DNA of 54,915 nucleotides from Buttiauxella warmboldiae (GCF_003818135.1 NZ_RPOH01000040.1:1-54915); one strand, 5' to 3'. Positions 44,080 through 53,664 are shown, counted from the first letter of the stretch. The notes: a model not told the origin generated them from the sequence alone. A program made the numbers and translations.

Positions 44080-46272
44080 TCAAACTAAAGTAAGTAACGG
44101 CACAGGCTTACCAATGTGATAACCCTGCAGCCACTCCACGTTCATGCTTTCCAGGCAGCGCTGAATTTTTTCATTTTCAACATACTCAGCCACCACCTGC
44201 ATATTCTTCATTTTCGCCACATGGCAAAACGACTCAACGATGTAGTGGCTGAGTTCGTTTTCAGTAATTTCACGGATAAAGGAGCCGTCTATTTTCAGGA
44301 TATCTGCGCTGACGTCTCTTAGCCGGGCATGGCTGGAAAATCCGGTGCCAAAATCATCAATTGCCACCCGGCATCCAAGGCTTTTGAGCGAGATCACCGT
44401 ACGTTGCGACTGCTCGGTATCGGACAGCGCATCCGCCTCAGTGATTTCAAAGATGATGCGTTGCGGATCGACGCCAAACTGCGTCAGCAGCAGCTGAACG
44501 TCATGCACAAAGCTGGTACGACAAACGGTGACCGGCGCCAGGTTAATAGAAAAACAGCGCTCGGGATGCAGCTGCATATTTTTCAAGGTGTTCTTGATAA
44601 CCCAAAGATCAATATCCGGCGCCAGTCCCGCTTCGGTCGCCACCGGCAGGAAGCGGTCAGGTGAAATAAAGCGCCCTTCTTCATCAAGCATACGCAGCAG
44701 TATCTCGTGATAGCGCTCCTCGCCACGGGTACTGACAATCGGCTGCGCCATTAAGACGAAGGCATCGTTATCCAGCGTTTTCTGCAACACCGTGCGGATG
44801 TCGGTACGCCCAACAATGTGGCTTTCAATCGCCCGGCTGGACTGCGCTTCCAGATTCTCAGGTTTACCATTCACCAGCGACAGCCCGGAGACGATACCGA
44901 GCTTGCCGATCAGACGGTAAACGTCGTTACAGAACGGCGTTGCCCGGCAATAGCCGAGGCCGCTACGAAAGCCAAGCTGCTGATTATTGTGTAAATAGCG
45001 AAAGGTATTGGCCGATTTGTAGAGGATACTCAGTCTGCCCCAGTTTGGCTGCTCAAGCCTTAGCAACAGACCGAAGCCTGCGTGGTAGTAGACCTTTTCA
45101 TCGGCGTTGAGTTTTTCACGCAGATACGCTGCCAGTTTTTTCTGGTATCTGGCACGAAAGTGCAGGCCATAACGCCGGGAGAACAGCTCCATTTCAGGAA
45201 CCTGGATCAGGCAGACGATCGAATCCGGAGAGGTTTTGATATCGGCCTGTAATGCCCGCAGGTTGGGCATATTGGTCATGGGATCGGTCAGCCCCATATG
45301 GAGCAGCTGCTCGAAACGTAACGCATTAAAGCGGGCCAGAACCCCCATAATGACAATCGTCAGGGTAAAGATAAAAATAGCGGTTGAAACCACCACCTGA
45401 TGCAGCATGAAGTCATCATTTTGCGCGATGAAGTTAGCGTTGTTCTTCGCCAGCATGATCATCATCACAGTCCAGACCGGAGTGGTGAATACATAGCCAA
45501 TGCGAACCGAACTCCACAGCATGAGCGGGAAGATCAGTATCAGGCTATAGAATGTGAATATCACCCCGCCCTGGAAAGGGATGTTCAGACAGCTCATCAA
45601 AGCAATCAGCGTCGCTGCCCATAAGGTAAATTGTAACAGGCTGACATTCTGTGAAAACTGGACTTTCATCGCCCTCAGGCAAGTCAGCCAATACTTCGGG
45701 CGGCAAATAATTCTTAATAAGGTATAAAACAGAGGAATACCAGTGACGCAGCCATTCATCATCCCCTGGATCCTGACCAGGGTTTCTGCGGTGAACAATT
45801 GTTTAAAGGCCACGATGAAACCGGCGTTACTGGTGGTAAGCAGATACACCGCTTCATTCATCAGCGTATTGAGCACAGCATTACAAATGCATAGCCAGAT
45901 AATTCTTTGGAGGGTTAGTTTTATCCGCCCAAAGCTTGCAGCGCTCCGCCAGCCGGTACTTTTGGTGTACAAAAAATAGCTAATACATGCCGCGGCCATG
46001 TAGCAAAGCAGATCATAAAAGTCCCCTTCAGGGCGCAACAAAAGCGTCAGAGCCGCAAGGAGAAACAGGCCAGAAACGGCCCGGTAGCCAAACAAAACCA
46101 GCACGGCTGTAATAGCGGCCAGTTCCAGGTCATAGATCACCAACGGCTGGCCATTAACCATAAGATGGCTGCTGAGCAACGTCGCCAGAGCGTAAAGCAG
46201 GCAGGGTAACAGCAGCGGAAAAACCCACTGTTTATTGGTAAACGTTGTGCTATCGCTCGCTATAGAGTTCAA
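44080..46272 (-). CDS. Membrane-bound EAL phosphodiesterase, YfgF (PdeF)-like
   Basis: 730 residues. The N-terminal half (about 15-315) is a multi-helix MASE1-like membrane sensor. A degenerate GGDEF domain follows (the signature is AGFGLLLR), then an EAL domain with EILLRM, Asn in SINLAP, FEITEA, IDDFGTGFSS, LKIDGSF, AEYVENE and QGYHIGKP. All catalytic residues are present, so it should degrade c-di-GMP. The stretch YHEILLRM and general layout match E. coli YfgF. The only usable start appears to be TTG at 46272, as an in-frame stop lies close upstream. It is 59 bases before the chemoreceptor gene, so probably the first gene of that operon. Confidence 0.88.
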   Translation of the reverse strand: MNSIASDSTTFTNKQWVFPLLLPCLLYALATLLSSHLMVNGQPLVIYDLELAAITAVLVLFGYRAVSGLFLLAALTLLLRPEGDFYDLLCYMAAACISYFLYTKSTGWRSAASFGRIKLTLQRIIWLCICNAVLNTLMNEAVYLLTTSNAGFIVAFKQLFTAETLVRIQGMMNGCVTGIPLFYTLLRIICRPKYWLTCLRAMKVQFSQNVSLLQFTLWAATLIALMSCLNIPFQGGVIFTFYSLILIFPLMLWSSVRIGYVFTTPVWTVMMIMLAKNNANFIAQNDDFMLHQVVVSTAIFIFTLTIVIMGVLARFNALRFEQLLHMGLTDPMTNMPNLRALQADIKTSPDSIVCLIQVPEMELFSRRYGLHFRARYQKKLAAYLREKLNADEKVYYHAGFGLLLRLEQPNWGRLSILYKSANTFRYLHNNQQLGFRSGLGYCRATPFCNDVYRLIGKLGIVSGLSLVNGKPENLEAQSSRAIESHIVGRTDIRTVLQKTLDNDAFVLMAQPIVSTRGEERYHEILLRMLDEEGRFISPDRFLPVATEAGLAPDIDLWVIKNTLKNMQLHPERCFSINLAPVTVCRTSFVHDVQLLLTQFGVDPQRIIFEITEADALSDTEQSQRTVISLKSLGCRVAIDDFGTGFSSHARLRDVSADILKIDGSFIREITENELSHYIVESFCHVAKMKNMQVVAEYVENEKIQRCLESMNVEWLQGYHIGKPVPLLTLV

Positions 46273-46800
46273 GAATTTAACCCGTGTTTATGCTTTCGTG
46301 TGTTATTCATGTGATTGGCGAATGTATGGTTTAATGGGAGTAAATCTTGTAGAAGATATAATGAAATAAAACAAGCATCGCAATTATTTAACATTTACCT
46401 GGATATAAAAATTAACGTACCTGTTTTAATCTCAAGCAATAACACAAACAAGAAATTAACAAACACGATTCATTATTTTTATAAAGTTGACGGGTTACGA
46501 ATGAAAGAAATCATAGGAACGCTGAAAACATTGGTAATTGTATTCATGTTTTGTGAAAAAAAGAACTACCACTTATAGGTATAAATGGACACCGAACAAT
46601 ATCATAACATATGAGAAAAACCACAAAATCAAGATAAAAATCATAAAAAACAATAAATTAAAGACCATTCCAATTATGAAAAATAGATTTTTATGTGGTT
46701 TAAAAGACATTGCCAGACGGCTTGCTCGGTCTTTATTTAAGTGGAGTTTTACCACACGTCAATCAATACATTAATTAGTGCTGAAGATGCATTTTTATCA
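46273..46800. other. AT-rich divergent control region
   Basis: About 530 bases between the two c-di-GMP operons, very AT-rich (notably 46360-46700) compared with the GC-richer genes beside it. Open frames of 87 and 78 codons occur on the plus strand but lack family resemblance, good ribosome sites or normal codon use; I treat them as chance. This composition often binds H-NS. Confidence 0.6.
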
Positions 46801-46829
46801 TTGACTTGACCAGCCGTGTTATCTATAGT
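46801..46829 (+). promoter_or_regulatory. Predicted sigma-70 promoter of the lapG-lapD operon
   Basis: -35 TTGACT (46801-46806) and -10 TATAGT (46824-46829) with an ideal 17-base spacer. The transcript would have a leader of roughly 190 bases before the GTG at 47025. I saw no c-di-GMP riboswitch core in that leader. Confidence 0.7.
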
Positions 46830-47024
46830 CCCGGCGCATCATTTTTGCCTTTATTTATCTTCTCAGCAACGATGTTACATAATGGTTTATGTTTGTTGAG
46901 ACAAAGCCCGACACTCTTCATAAAAACTCACATAACAGCAACAGTCAGACCAGATATAACAACACGCCGATCAAAAAATTTTTAATTCATGAATTATTCG
47001 CACTTATCAGGAAACTAACCATCT

Positions 47025-49220
47025 GTGGCTAAAAGTTTTTTTTCGCTTAAACGCGTAAAAGGTTGGCATCATTCTATCGCGGGGAAAATAACCCAGTTTT
47101 TGCTGGCGGGTATTCTTGTTGCGTTTGGTGCAGGCGCTTGTACCGGTTGGAGCCTGATTGACAGCTTCTCCTACCAGCAATGGGTACATCAGGCACAGGC
47201 GAACGCTCAGATTATGACTTATATCGTGCGCAACGTTTATACCAATGTCGCGGTAGGAACGAGCGCCACGGGGCAGATTACCCGCATTGTCTCAGAGCAT
47301 AAACTCGGTGACCCGGACTCCATTATTCAAACCGGCTATAACCCGGTGGATGTGCTGGCGCTGGCATCGGTACAGACCCGTAATCCCACCTGGCTTTTCC
47401 TTTATACGCCGGAAAAAGGTTTCCAGGGCATCAGCAATAGCTCTGAAGTACCGGAAGCCAAAATTATCTTTAAAGGGCAAAAAGCCACCGCCGTTTTGGT
47501 GAACTATTACATCGGTTTTGCCACTATCAATGGCAGAGAGTGCTTTATTAGCGCCGTCCCTATTCTCTCCTCATCAGGGGAAATCCTTGGCAGTCTGATC
47601 AGTAGCATCGGTTATAAAAGCCAGCTGTACGCGGCTTATGATGCGATGCTGAAGAAAACCCTTATCATTCTGGCCCTGATTTTACTGGTAACGCTTGCGC
47701 TGGTGACTATCTTTATGCGTCGCCTGTTCCGCCCGGTGCCCGTGCTGATTAGCTCTTTGACGCGTATTGCGCACGAACAAACCGATCGCATTACCCCTTT
47801 CCTGGACCAGGATGACGAAATCGGTAAACTTGCTGCCGCCATAGAAAAACTAAGAGTCGCCATGGTGGAGCGCGATTACCTGCAACGCATGCAGGATATG
47901 TCGCAAAAAATGGAGTACATGGCCCACCATGACTCACTGACGGGCTTCCCGAATCGCGCCTCCTTTAGCCAGGCTCTGGATAAATGCATCCGCGAAGCGA
48001 ATCAGAACGGGCAGTTTTTCAACCTGCTGCTGATCGATCTTGATAACTTCAAACCGGTCAACGATACTTTCGGCCACTCAGCCGGAGATGAAGTCCTTAT
48101 CGGCGTGGCGCAGCGTCTCGCTTTGCTGTTAGGGCCAACGGATTTTGCCGCGCGTTTAGGCGGGGATGAATTCGCGATTCTGCAAAGCGTCAAGGCAGAC
48201 AACTACCAGGAAGCGAGCGCGCTGTCGCAGAAAGTTGTGCGGGCGTTAAGCATTCCCTTTACCTACGGCAGCAACTCTTTTGCCATCAGCTGTAGCGTCG
48301 GTATTGTCACCGCTCCTTCACAGGGTAATAGCGCAACCACCTTAATGATTAACGCCGACCTGGCATTGTATGCTTCAAAACACAGCGGACGTAGCTGCTA
48401 TCACTTCTTTGAAGATGGCATGATGATGAAGCACACCAACAGCGTGTTTGTGAATCAGGAAATTATTAACAGTATTGATAACAATGAGTTTGTGCTGCAC
48501 TACCAGCCGATTATCGATCTGGAAAACGAGACGGTTTGTGGCTACGAGTCGTTGATTCGCTGGAATCACCCAACGAAGGGGCTGATTTATCCGGACTACT
48601 TTATTAATATTGCCGAAGAGTCAGGTCTGATTATCCGCCTGGGTGAATGGATTATTCGTCAGTCCTGTATGGCTGCCGCTAAGTGGCCGGAATCAATAAA
48701 AGTTGCGGTTAATGTTTCAGCTTATCAGCTGCATAGCCCGGGGCTGATCGATATCATTGTTGATGCGCTGAAACAAAGTGGCCTTGCAGCCAATCGTCTG
48801 GAAATAGAAGTTACCGAATCTGAAAAATTAGATCAGTCCATCGCCTTACCGGTGTTCAATAGCCTTCGTGCAATGGGCATTTCCATTGCGATGGATGACC
48901 TCGGAACGGGATATGCGGCGCTGGATTATTTGCTTATTTATCCGTTCACGCGCATTAAAATTGCCCGCACGCTGATTATGAAACTGGAACAAGAGAACGC
49001 CAGCCAGTATCTGGTTGTGATGCTGATTCAGTTTGCCCAGAAATATGGTATGAGCGTCACCGCTGAAGGGGTCGAAACCGAACAACAGCGCACTATTTTA
49101 CGCCATATTTCCTGCCAGAACGTACAGGGCTACTATTACAGCCGGCCGCTGCCAGAAAAAGACCTGCAGCCGACCTTTGGAAATAAGATGATCGATGGGG
49201 AAGTGTGCCATGTCGGATAA
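47025..49220 (+). CDS. Membrane GGDEF-EAL c-di-GMP turnover protein
   Basis: 731 residues from a GTG start. TM1 (about 23-45), a periplasmic sensor of some 160 residues, TM2 (about 208-232), HAMP, GGDEF and EAL. GGDEF is intact (RLGGDEFAIL), but the Arg of the inhibitory RxxD site is missing (GPTD). EAL motifs are ESLIRW, NVSA, EVTES, MDDLGTGYAAL, IKIARTL, AEGVET and QGYYYS: the metal and catalytic positions remain although KID reads KIA. Either activity is possible. It is followed by two periplasmic binding-protein genes, a context like Vibrio MbaA with NspS. Confidence 0.88.
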   Translation: MAKSFFSLKRVKGWHHSIAGKITQFLLAGILVAFGAGACTGWSLIDSFSYQQWVHQAQANAQIMTYIVRNVYTNVAVGTSATGQITRIVSEHKLGDPDSIIQTGYNPVDVLALASVQTRNPTWLFLYTPEKGFQGISNSSEVPEAKIIFKGQKATAVLVNYYIGFATINGRECFISAVPILSSSGEILGSLISSIGYKSQLYAAYDAMLKKTLIILALILLVTLALVTIFMRRLFRPVPVLISSLTRIAHEQTDRITPFLDQDDEIGKLAAAIEKLRVAMVERDYLQRMQDMSQKMEYMAHHDSLTGFPNRASFSQALDKCIREANQNGQFFNLLLIDLDNFKPVNDTFGHSAGDEVLIGVAQRLALLLGPTDFAARLGGDEFAILQSVKADNYQEASALSQKVVRALSIPFTYGSNSFAISCSVGIVTAPSQGNSATTLMINADLALYASKHSGRSCYHFFEDGMMMKHTNSVFVNQEIINSIDNNEFVLHYQPIIDLENETVCGYESLIRWNHPTKGLIYPDYFINIAEESGLIIRLGEWIIRQSCMAAAKWPESIKVAVNVSAYQLHSPGLIDIIVDALKQSGLAANRLEIEVTESEKLDQSIALPVFNSLRAMGISIAMDDLGTGYAALDYLLIYPFTRIKIARTLIMKLEQENASQYLVVMLIQFAQKYGMSVTAEGVETEQQRTILRHISCQNVQGYYYSRPLPEKDLQPTFGNKMIDGEVCHVG

Positions 49221-50124
49221 GTCGTGGTTTCATGGTGCCCTGCATGGCACCATTGCATTATTGCTGCTGATAAGCTCACGGAGTCAGGCGCACAACAGCT
49301 ATAACCAGCCAGTTCTTGAGAGGATAGCCGAAACTAAAACTATAAACCTCGGCTATCAGGATGATGCGTTCCCCTTCTCCTATATTGAGTCCCAGCGTCC
49401 TGTGGGTTATTCCATCGATATTTGTAATAAAATAGTTGATGCCCTGAAAGTTAAGCTGAACATAAAAGATCTCAAAATACGCTGGATCAAAAGCAGCACC
49501 GCCTCGCAGTTTGTTTTAATCAAAAATCATGTAACGGATATGATGTGTATCCCGGCATTTTATTCAGAATTACGCCACCAGCAGGCAGAATTCACCCTCC
49601 CTTTTTTCTATTCCAGCACCCGCTTTATCACACGTAAAAATAACCATACCGATACTATCGAAGATTTAGCCGGACATAGCGTGTTGGTCAAAAGCGGCAC
49701 CATTTATGTCGACCAGCTGCACCAGCTCAATAAAATGAACGAGCTCAACCTCAATATCGAGCTCGATAACAGCAACAACCAGGCCTTTCAGAGTGTGGAA
49801 TCAGGGGAGCTACCCGCTTTGATTTCCAGTTACGTGTTGCTTAAAGGGATGATGATGCTGTCGCCACATTCTGAGATGCTCGAAATATCGGACGAAGTAT
49901 TTAGCCCACCGACGCCTGCGGGGCTACTGCTGCCATTAAATGACCAGCAATTTAAAAATTTTGTCGACCAGGCAATGAAATCCATTCTTACCAGTAAAGA
50001 CTTTACGAAGCTTTATCAACGCTGGTTTATGTCGCCGATTGCGCCAAAAGCGATAAATCTCAATATCCCTATGTCGACGGCGCTAAAATCCTTAATTTCA
50101 TCAACATCAAACAACGCCAACTGA
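49210..50124 (+). CDS. Periplasmic solute-binding protein (family 3), copy 1
   Basis: 304 residues. Signal peptide of about 30 residues (GTIALLLLISSRSQAHN), then a bilobed SBP_bac_3 domain starting INLGYQDDAFPFSYIESQRP and VGYSIDICNKIVDAL, as in amino-acid binding proteins. No ABC permease or ATPase is nearby, so transport is unlikely. The ATG at 49210 overlaps the GGDEF-EAL stop by 11 bases and has GGGGAAG upstream, implying tight co-expression. I infer that it senses a ligand for the GGDEF-EAL protein, LapD or the chemoreceptor. Confidence 0.85.
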   Translation: MSDKSWFHGALHGTIALLLLISSRSQAHNSYNQPVLERIAETKTINLGYQDDAFPFSYIESQRPVGYSIDICNKIVDALKVKLNIKDLKIRWIKSSTASQFVLIKNHVTDMMCIPAFYSELRHQQAEFTLPFFYSSTRFITRKNNHTDTIEDLAGHSVLVKSGTIYVDQLHQLNKMNELNLNIELDNSNNQAFQSVESGELPALISSYVLLKGMMMLSPHSEMLEISDEVFSPPTPAGLLLPLNDQQFKNFVDQAMKSILTSKDFTKLYQRWFMSPIAPKAINLNIPMSTALKSLISSTSNNAN

Positions 50125-50125
50125 A

Positions 50126-50986
50126 ATGAAAAAGTCATTTAATCAAAAGATTAAACATCTGCTCAGCGTATTGATATTGTTACCTTTACCCATCGTATCC
50201 CAACCTCTTGCTGCCAAACCAACCTCTCATACGCTTGACCATATTAAAGCCAGCAGCACGCTAAACATTGGTTATCGTCAGCTAAAACCATTCTCATTTC
50301 GTGAGGCTGATGGCACGGTCACCGGTTATACCATCTCATTGTGTAATATCATTGCCGATGACCTTCGTCTTTCGCTCGGCATGAAGAAGCTCGCTATTCA
50401 CTATATTCCCGTTACCTTTACCGATCGTGTTTCCGCATTAAACTCCAGCAAAATAGATCTGGACTGTAGCGTTAATACCATTGCACCGGAAAGAAAGAAG
50501 AGCGTCGCTTTTTCCAGCGATTACTATGTTGCCAATATGCGGATAATTTCCCTGCGCTACAACAACATTCATTTTCTTAATGACTTACAAGGGCGCACGA
50601 TCAGTACGCCACGCGGCTCTAAAGATTTGCTGGAGCTGAACAGAATTAATCGTGAAAAAAAGCTTAGTATTTCGTTTGTGACTTCTGACACCACGGAAGA
50701 GGCTTTCGAGATGATGGCGAAAAAGCGTACCGCCGCTCTGCTGCTGGATGATATCCTGGCCTATCAGTTCATCAACCAAAGCGAGCATCCGGAAGATTTC
50801 ACCGTTTCTCATGAAGTTGTTGGTGAAAAAATGAAATATGGCCTTATGATGAGAAAGGATGATCCGCTGTTTGTGGCATTTGTTGATAAAACGCTGGAGC
50901 AAATCCTCAGGTCACCACGGCACGCGCAGATAGCTAATAAATGGCTGGTGCAGAAAGTGATGATGAAAAGTCCCCAGAATAATTAA
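50126..50986 (+). CDS. Periplasmic solute-binding protein (family 3), copy 2
   Basis: 286 residues. Signal peptide MKKSFNQKIKHLLSVLILLP and on to LAAKP, then an SBP_bac_3 domain (STLNIGYRQLKPFSFREADG, VTGYTISLCNIIADDL, DLDCSVNTIAPERK, SFSSDY-like AFSSDYYV). It is one base after copy 1. The two proteins are similar in plan but divergent, so they may bind different ligands or form a pair. There is no cognate transporter. The C-terminal helix IANKWLVQKV is typical of the family. Confidence 0.86.
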   Translation: MKKSFNQKIKHLLSVLILLPLPIVSQPLAAKPTSHTLDHIKASSTLNIGYRQLKPFSFREADGTVTGYTISLCNIIADDLRLSLGMKKLAIHYIPVTFTDRVSALNSSKIDLDCSVNTIAPERKKSVAFSSDYYVANMRIISLRYNNIHFLNDLQGRTISTPRGSKDLLELNRINREKKLSISFVTSDTTEEAFEMMAKKRTAALLLDDILAYQFINQSEHPEDFTVSHEVVGEKMKYGLMMRKDDPLFVAFVDKTLEQILRSPRHAQIANKWLVQKVMMKSPQNN

Positions 50987-51003
50987 ATATTAAGTATCTC
51001 TAT

Positions 51004-51714
51004 GTGGACGTGTTATTGAACTCGGTCAGGCAATTCTTGCGCATCAGATTATCCCGGCAGCTGCTGTTTTCTGGCGCACTGTTGTTTTTATTGGCAGCAA
51101 GCTCGTTACGTGCAGCCTGGGATTTCACCACTATTACGCAACGCACCGACGCCCTCTATGGCCCCGCCACGGCGGATGCCGGGCAGCGCATTGATGCATG
51201 GCAACAGCTGCTGCTACAGTTGCGCAATCAGAGTGAGTCCGAACAATTAAGCGCCGTGAATCGCTTTTTTAACCAGAAGCTGCGCTACCGTGAAGATACG
51301 GATATCTGGCATGCGGTGGATTACTGGGCGACTCCAATAGAGTCGCTGCGCAAAGGGGAAGCGGACTGCGAGGATTATGCTATCGCTAAGTATTTCACGT
51401 TGCGCCATTTAGGTGTTTCAGGAGAAAAGCTGCGTATTACCTATGTTAAAGCTTTGCGTCTGGACAGGGCGCATATGGTGTTAACCTGGTATCAGACGCC
51501 CGATGCAATACCAATAGTCCTTGATAGTTTGATGGATAATATTTTACCTGCAACCAAGCGTACCGATTTATTACCTGTGTATTCCTTTAATGATAGCGGC
51601 CTGTGGTTACCGGGAAGTCAGAATAATAAACGAGTCGGGGATAGCAAGCGCCTTTCTCGCTGGCAGGATGTGTTGAAAAAAATGCGGGAAGAAGGTTTCC
51701 CGACTGATGAATAG
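51004..51714 (+). CDS. lapG: LapG-like periplasmic cysteine protease
   Basis: 236 residues, bacterial transglutaminase-like cysteine proteinase family. A hydrophobic N-terminal segment (about 19-37) should export it. The triad is Cys122 in GEADCEDYAIAKY, His157 in RAHMVLTW and Asp174 in VLDSLMDN. LapG cuts the N-terminal region of LapA-type adhesins at a di-Ala site unless held by LapD. The start is GTG at 51004 (GTG at 51010 is an alternative). It lies 9 bases before lapD. Confidence 0.92.
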   Translation: MDVLLNSVRQFLRIRLSRQLLFSGALLFLLAASSLRAAWDFTTITQRTDALYGPATADAGQRIDAWQQLLLQLRNQSESEQLSAVNRFFNQKLRYREDTDIWHAVDYWATPIESLRKGEADCEDYAIAKYFTLRHLGVSGEKLRITYVKALRLDRAHMVLTWYQTPDAIPIVLDSLMDNILPATKRTDLLPVYSFNDSGLWLPGSQNNKRVGDSKRLSRWQDVLKKMREEGFPTDE

Positions 51715-51723
51715 GATAAGCCT

Positions 51724-53664
51724 GTGTCACTTTTCAAACAGCTTCTTATAGCTATCTTTGTTTTTATGCTGATTATTTTCAGCGGCAGCTTTATTGTGAA
51801 TCTCGAAAGCTCTCGGGAGCAGTACAATAATCAGTTGCTTTCGCACGCGCAGGATGCGGCCACCGCGCTGGGTTTATCACTCACCCCGCACGTTGACGAT
51901 CCCGCGATGATTGAACTGATGGTCAGTTCGATTTTTGATAGCGGCTACTACGATGCTATCCGGGTTATCGATCAGGCTAGCGGTAAAACTATCCTTGAGC
52001 GTACCGCCTCTTTATCTGTTCCTGAGGTGCCAGCCTGGTTTGTCGCGCTGGTTGATGTCTCAGCACAGCCCGCAGAAGCCACCATTATGCGCGGCTGGCA
52101 ACAGGCGGCCCGCGTTGAAGTGGTGAGTAATCCGGTATTTGCGATAAAGCGTTTGTGGCAAAGCACGCTGGCGAACCTGCTGTGGATGCTGGCCTGTAGC
52201 GCGGTGTGTATTCTGGCCGGCGCCGCACTATTACGCCGTCAGTTACGCCCGCTCGACTATATGGTTAAACAATCACAGGCGATTACTCGCCGTGAATACC
52301 TGACCCAAATTGACTTACCGAAAACCCCTGAGCTGCGCCGCGTGGTTGAAGCGATGAACCTGATGGTCACCAAGCTTAAAACCTTGTTTGAAGATCAGGC
52401 TGAGCACAGCGAACGTCTGCACAACGAAGCCTATCTCGACAGCCAGACCGGGGTTGCCAACCGCCGCGCTTTCGACCTGCAGATGCAAACGCGTTTAAGC
52501 GACGAAGAGTCTTCTTCCGGCTATCTGCTGTTGCTACGGATTCAGGATCTCGGTGGCTTAAACCAACGTTTTGGCGGCCCGCATACCGATAACCTGCTCA
52601 GGCATATTGCCGATATGATGAACGTGGTGAAAAACCAGCACGCCAACGCCGACAGCATTGTTGCCCGTATTCGCGGAGGGGAGTTTGCCCTGCTCTGTCC
52701 GGGCATCACGCATAATGAAATGCTGAACCTGCAACATTCACTTCATCAGCAGCTGGCCTCTTTCTATGCCACCGGAATGTCTGATATGAATCCGGTGGCG
52801 TATACCGGAATGGTGCCGTTTAGCCACGGTGACTCCCCGCAGTCGCTGTTCGTACAGGCTGACCGCGCGCTGATGGAAGCCGAGACTCATACCACACATC
52901 AAACTAATGTTCTGCCGGTAGTGGACACCCTCACCGCTACCGAAGATCAGCACCTGTGGTTTACCCGTCTCGAGAATGCGCTGAGTAAAGAGCAGTTCCA
53001 GCTCTTCTTCCAGCCGGTCGTCAGGTGCCAGAACACCCAGGAGATCATTCACTATAAGGTGCTGTCACGCATCATTGATGAAGAAGGGAACAGCATTACC
53101 GCGGGGCGTTTCCTGCCGTGGATCCACCGTTTCGGCTGGAGCCAGCGTCTTGATCAGGTGATGTTAAGCCTGACGCTGAAACAGTTGAAAAGCTATCCTG
53201 GATCGCTGGCGCTCAGCCTGTCCGGCAACTCACTGGCAAATGAGGCAACCATCAGGCAATTGCTTACCCCGCTCAAGCTTAACCCACAGCTTGCCGGCCG
53301 ATTAATTCTGGAGCTGGATGAAAATCAGCTACCAGAGCCTGAGCAGATGGAGCTGTTTATCAAGTCGCTCAATCAGTACGGCTGCGGCCTGGGCCTGCAA
53401 CACTTCGGCAGCCGCTTCGATATGATTGGCCATTTATCACAGTGGGGGCTGGCGTACCTGAAAATCGACTCCACCTATATTCGCCATATTGATATCGAAA
53501 ACGATAAGCGCTTGTTTATTTATGTGTTGCACAGCGCGACCAACAATATTGATTTGCCATTGATTGCCGAACGCGTGGAAACTGCAGGCGAGCTACGGGT
53601 TCTGCAAGAGGTGGGAATTTATGGCGCCATGGGGCAGCTGCTGGGCGAGCCCGCGCCGTTCTGA
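51724..53664 (+). CDS. lapD: LapD-like c-di-GMP receptor controlling LapG
   Basis: 646 residues from GTG with AGGA 7 bases upstream. TM1 (about 5-25), a periplasmic LapD/MoxY output domain containing the conserved Trp in MRGWQQAARVEV, TM2 (about 145-168), HAMP, a degenerate GGDEF (RGGEF) and a degenerate EAL domain. In the latter the EALLR Glu is Lys (KVLSRI), the catalytic Asn is Ser (SLSGNS) and DDFGTG reads QHFGSR. Such domains bind but do not cut c-di-GMP. At high c-di-GMP LapD should sequester LapG and preserve the adhesin. Confidence 0.93.
   Translation: MSLFKQLLIAIFVFMLIIFSGSFIVNLESSREQYNNQLLSHAQDAATALGLSLTPHVDDPAMIELMVSSIFDSGYYDAIRVIDQASGKTILERTASLSVPEVPAWFVALVDVSAQPAEATIMRGWQQAARVEVVSNPVFAIKRLWQSTLANLLWMLACSAVCILAGAALLRRQLRPLDYMVKQSQAITRREYLTQIDLPKTPELRRVVEAMNLMVTKLKTLFEDQAEHSERLHNEAYLDSQTGVANRRAFDLQMQTRLSDEESSSGYLLLLRIQDLGGLNQRFGGPHTDNLLRHIADMMNVVKNQHANADSIVARIRGGEFALLCPGITHNEMLNLQHSLHQQLASFYATGMSDMNPVAYTGMVPFSHGDSPQSLFVQADRALMEAETHTTHQTNVLPVVDTLTATEDQHLWFTRLENALSKEQFQLFFQPVVRCQNTQEIIHYKVLSRIIDEEGNSITAGRFLPWIHRFGWSQRLDQVMLSLTLKQLKSYPGSLALSLSGNSLANEATIRQLLTPLKLNPQLAGRLILELDENQLPEPEQMELFIKSLNQYGCGLGLQHFGSRFDMIGHLSQWGLAYLKIDSTYIRHIDIENDKRLFIYVLHSATNNIDLPLIAERVETAGELRVLQEVGIYGAMGQLLGEPAPF

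Noticed and set aside
46315-46774. Two plus-strand open frames of 87 and 78 codons
   Set aside because: They lie in very AT-rich DNA, overlap each other and lack ribosome sites or recognisable sequence.
46836-47024. Possible c-di-GMP riboswitch in the leader of the lapG-lapD operon
   Set aside because: The position is attractive, but I could not find the conserved GEMM core or its paired stems by eye.
49210-50986. A two-component amino-acid ABC importer
   Set aside because: Both genes are binding proteins and no permease or ATPase is adjacent.
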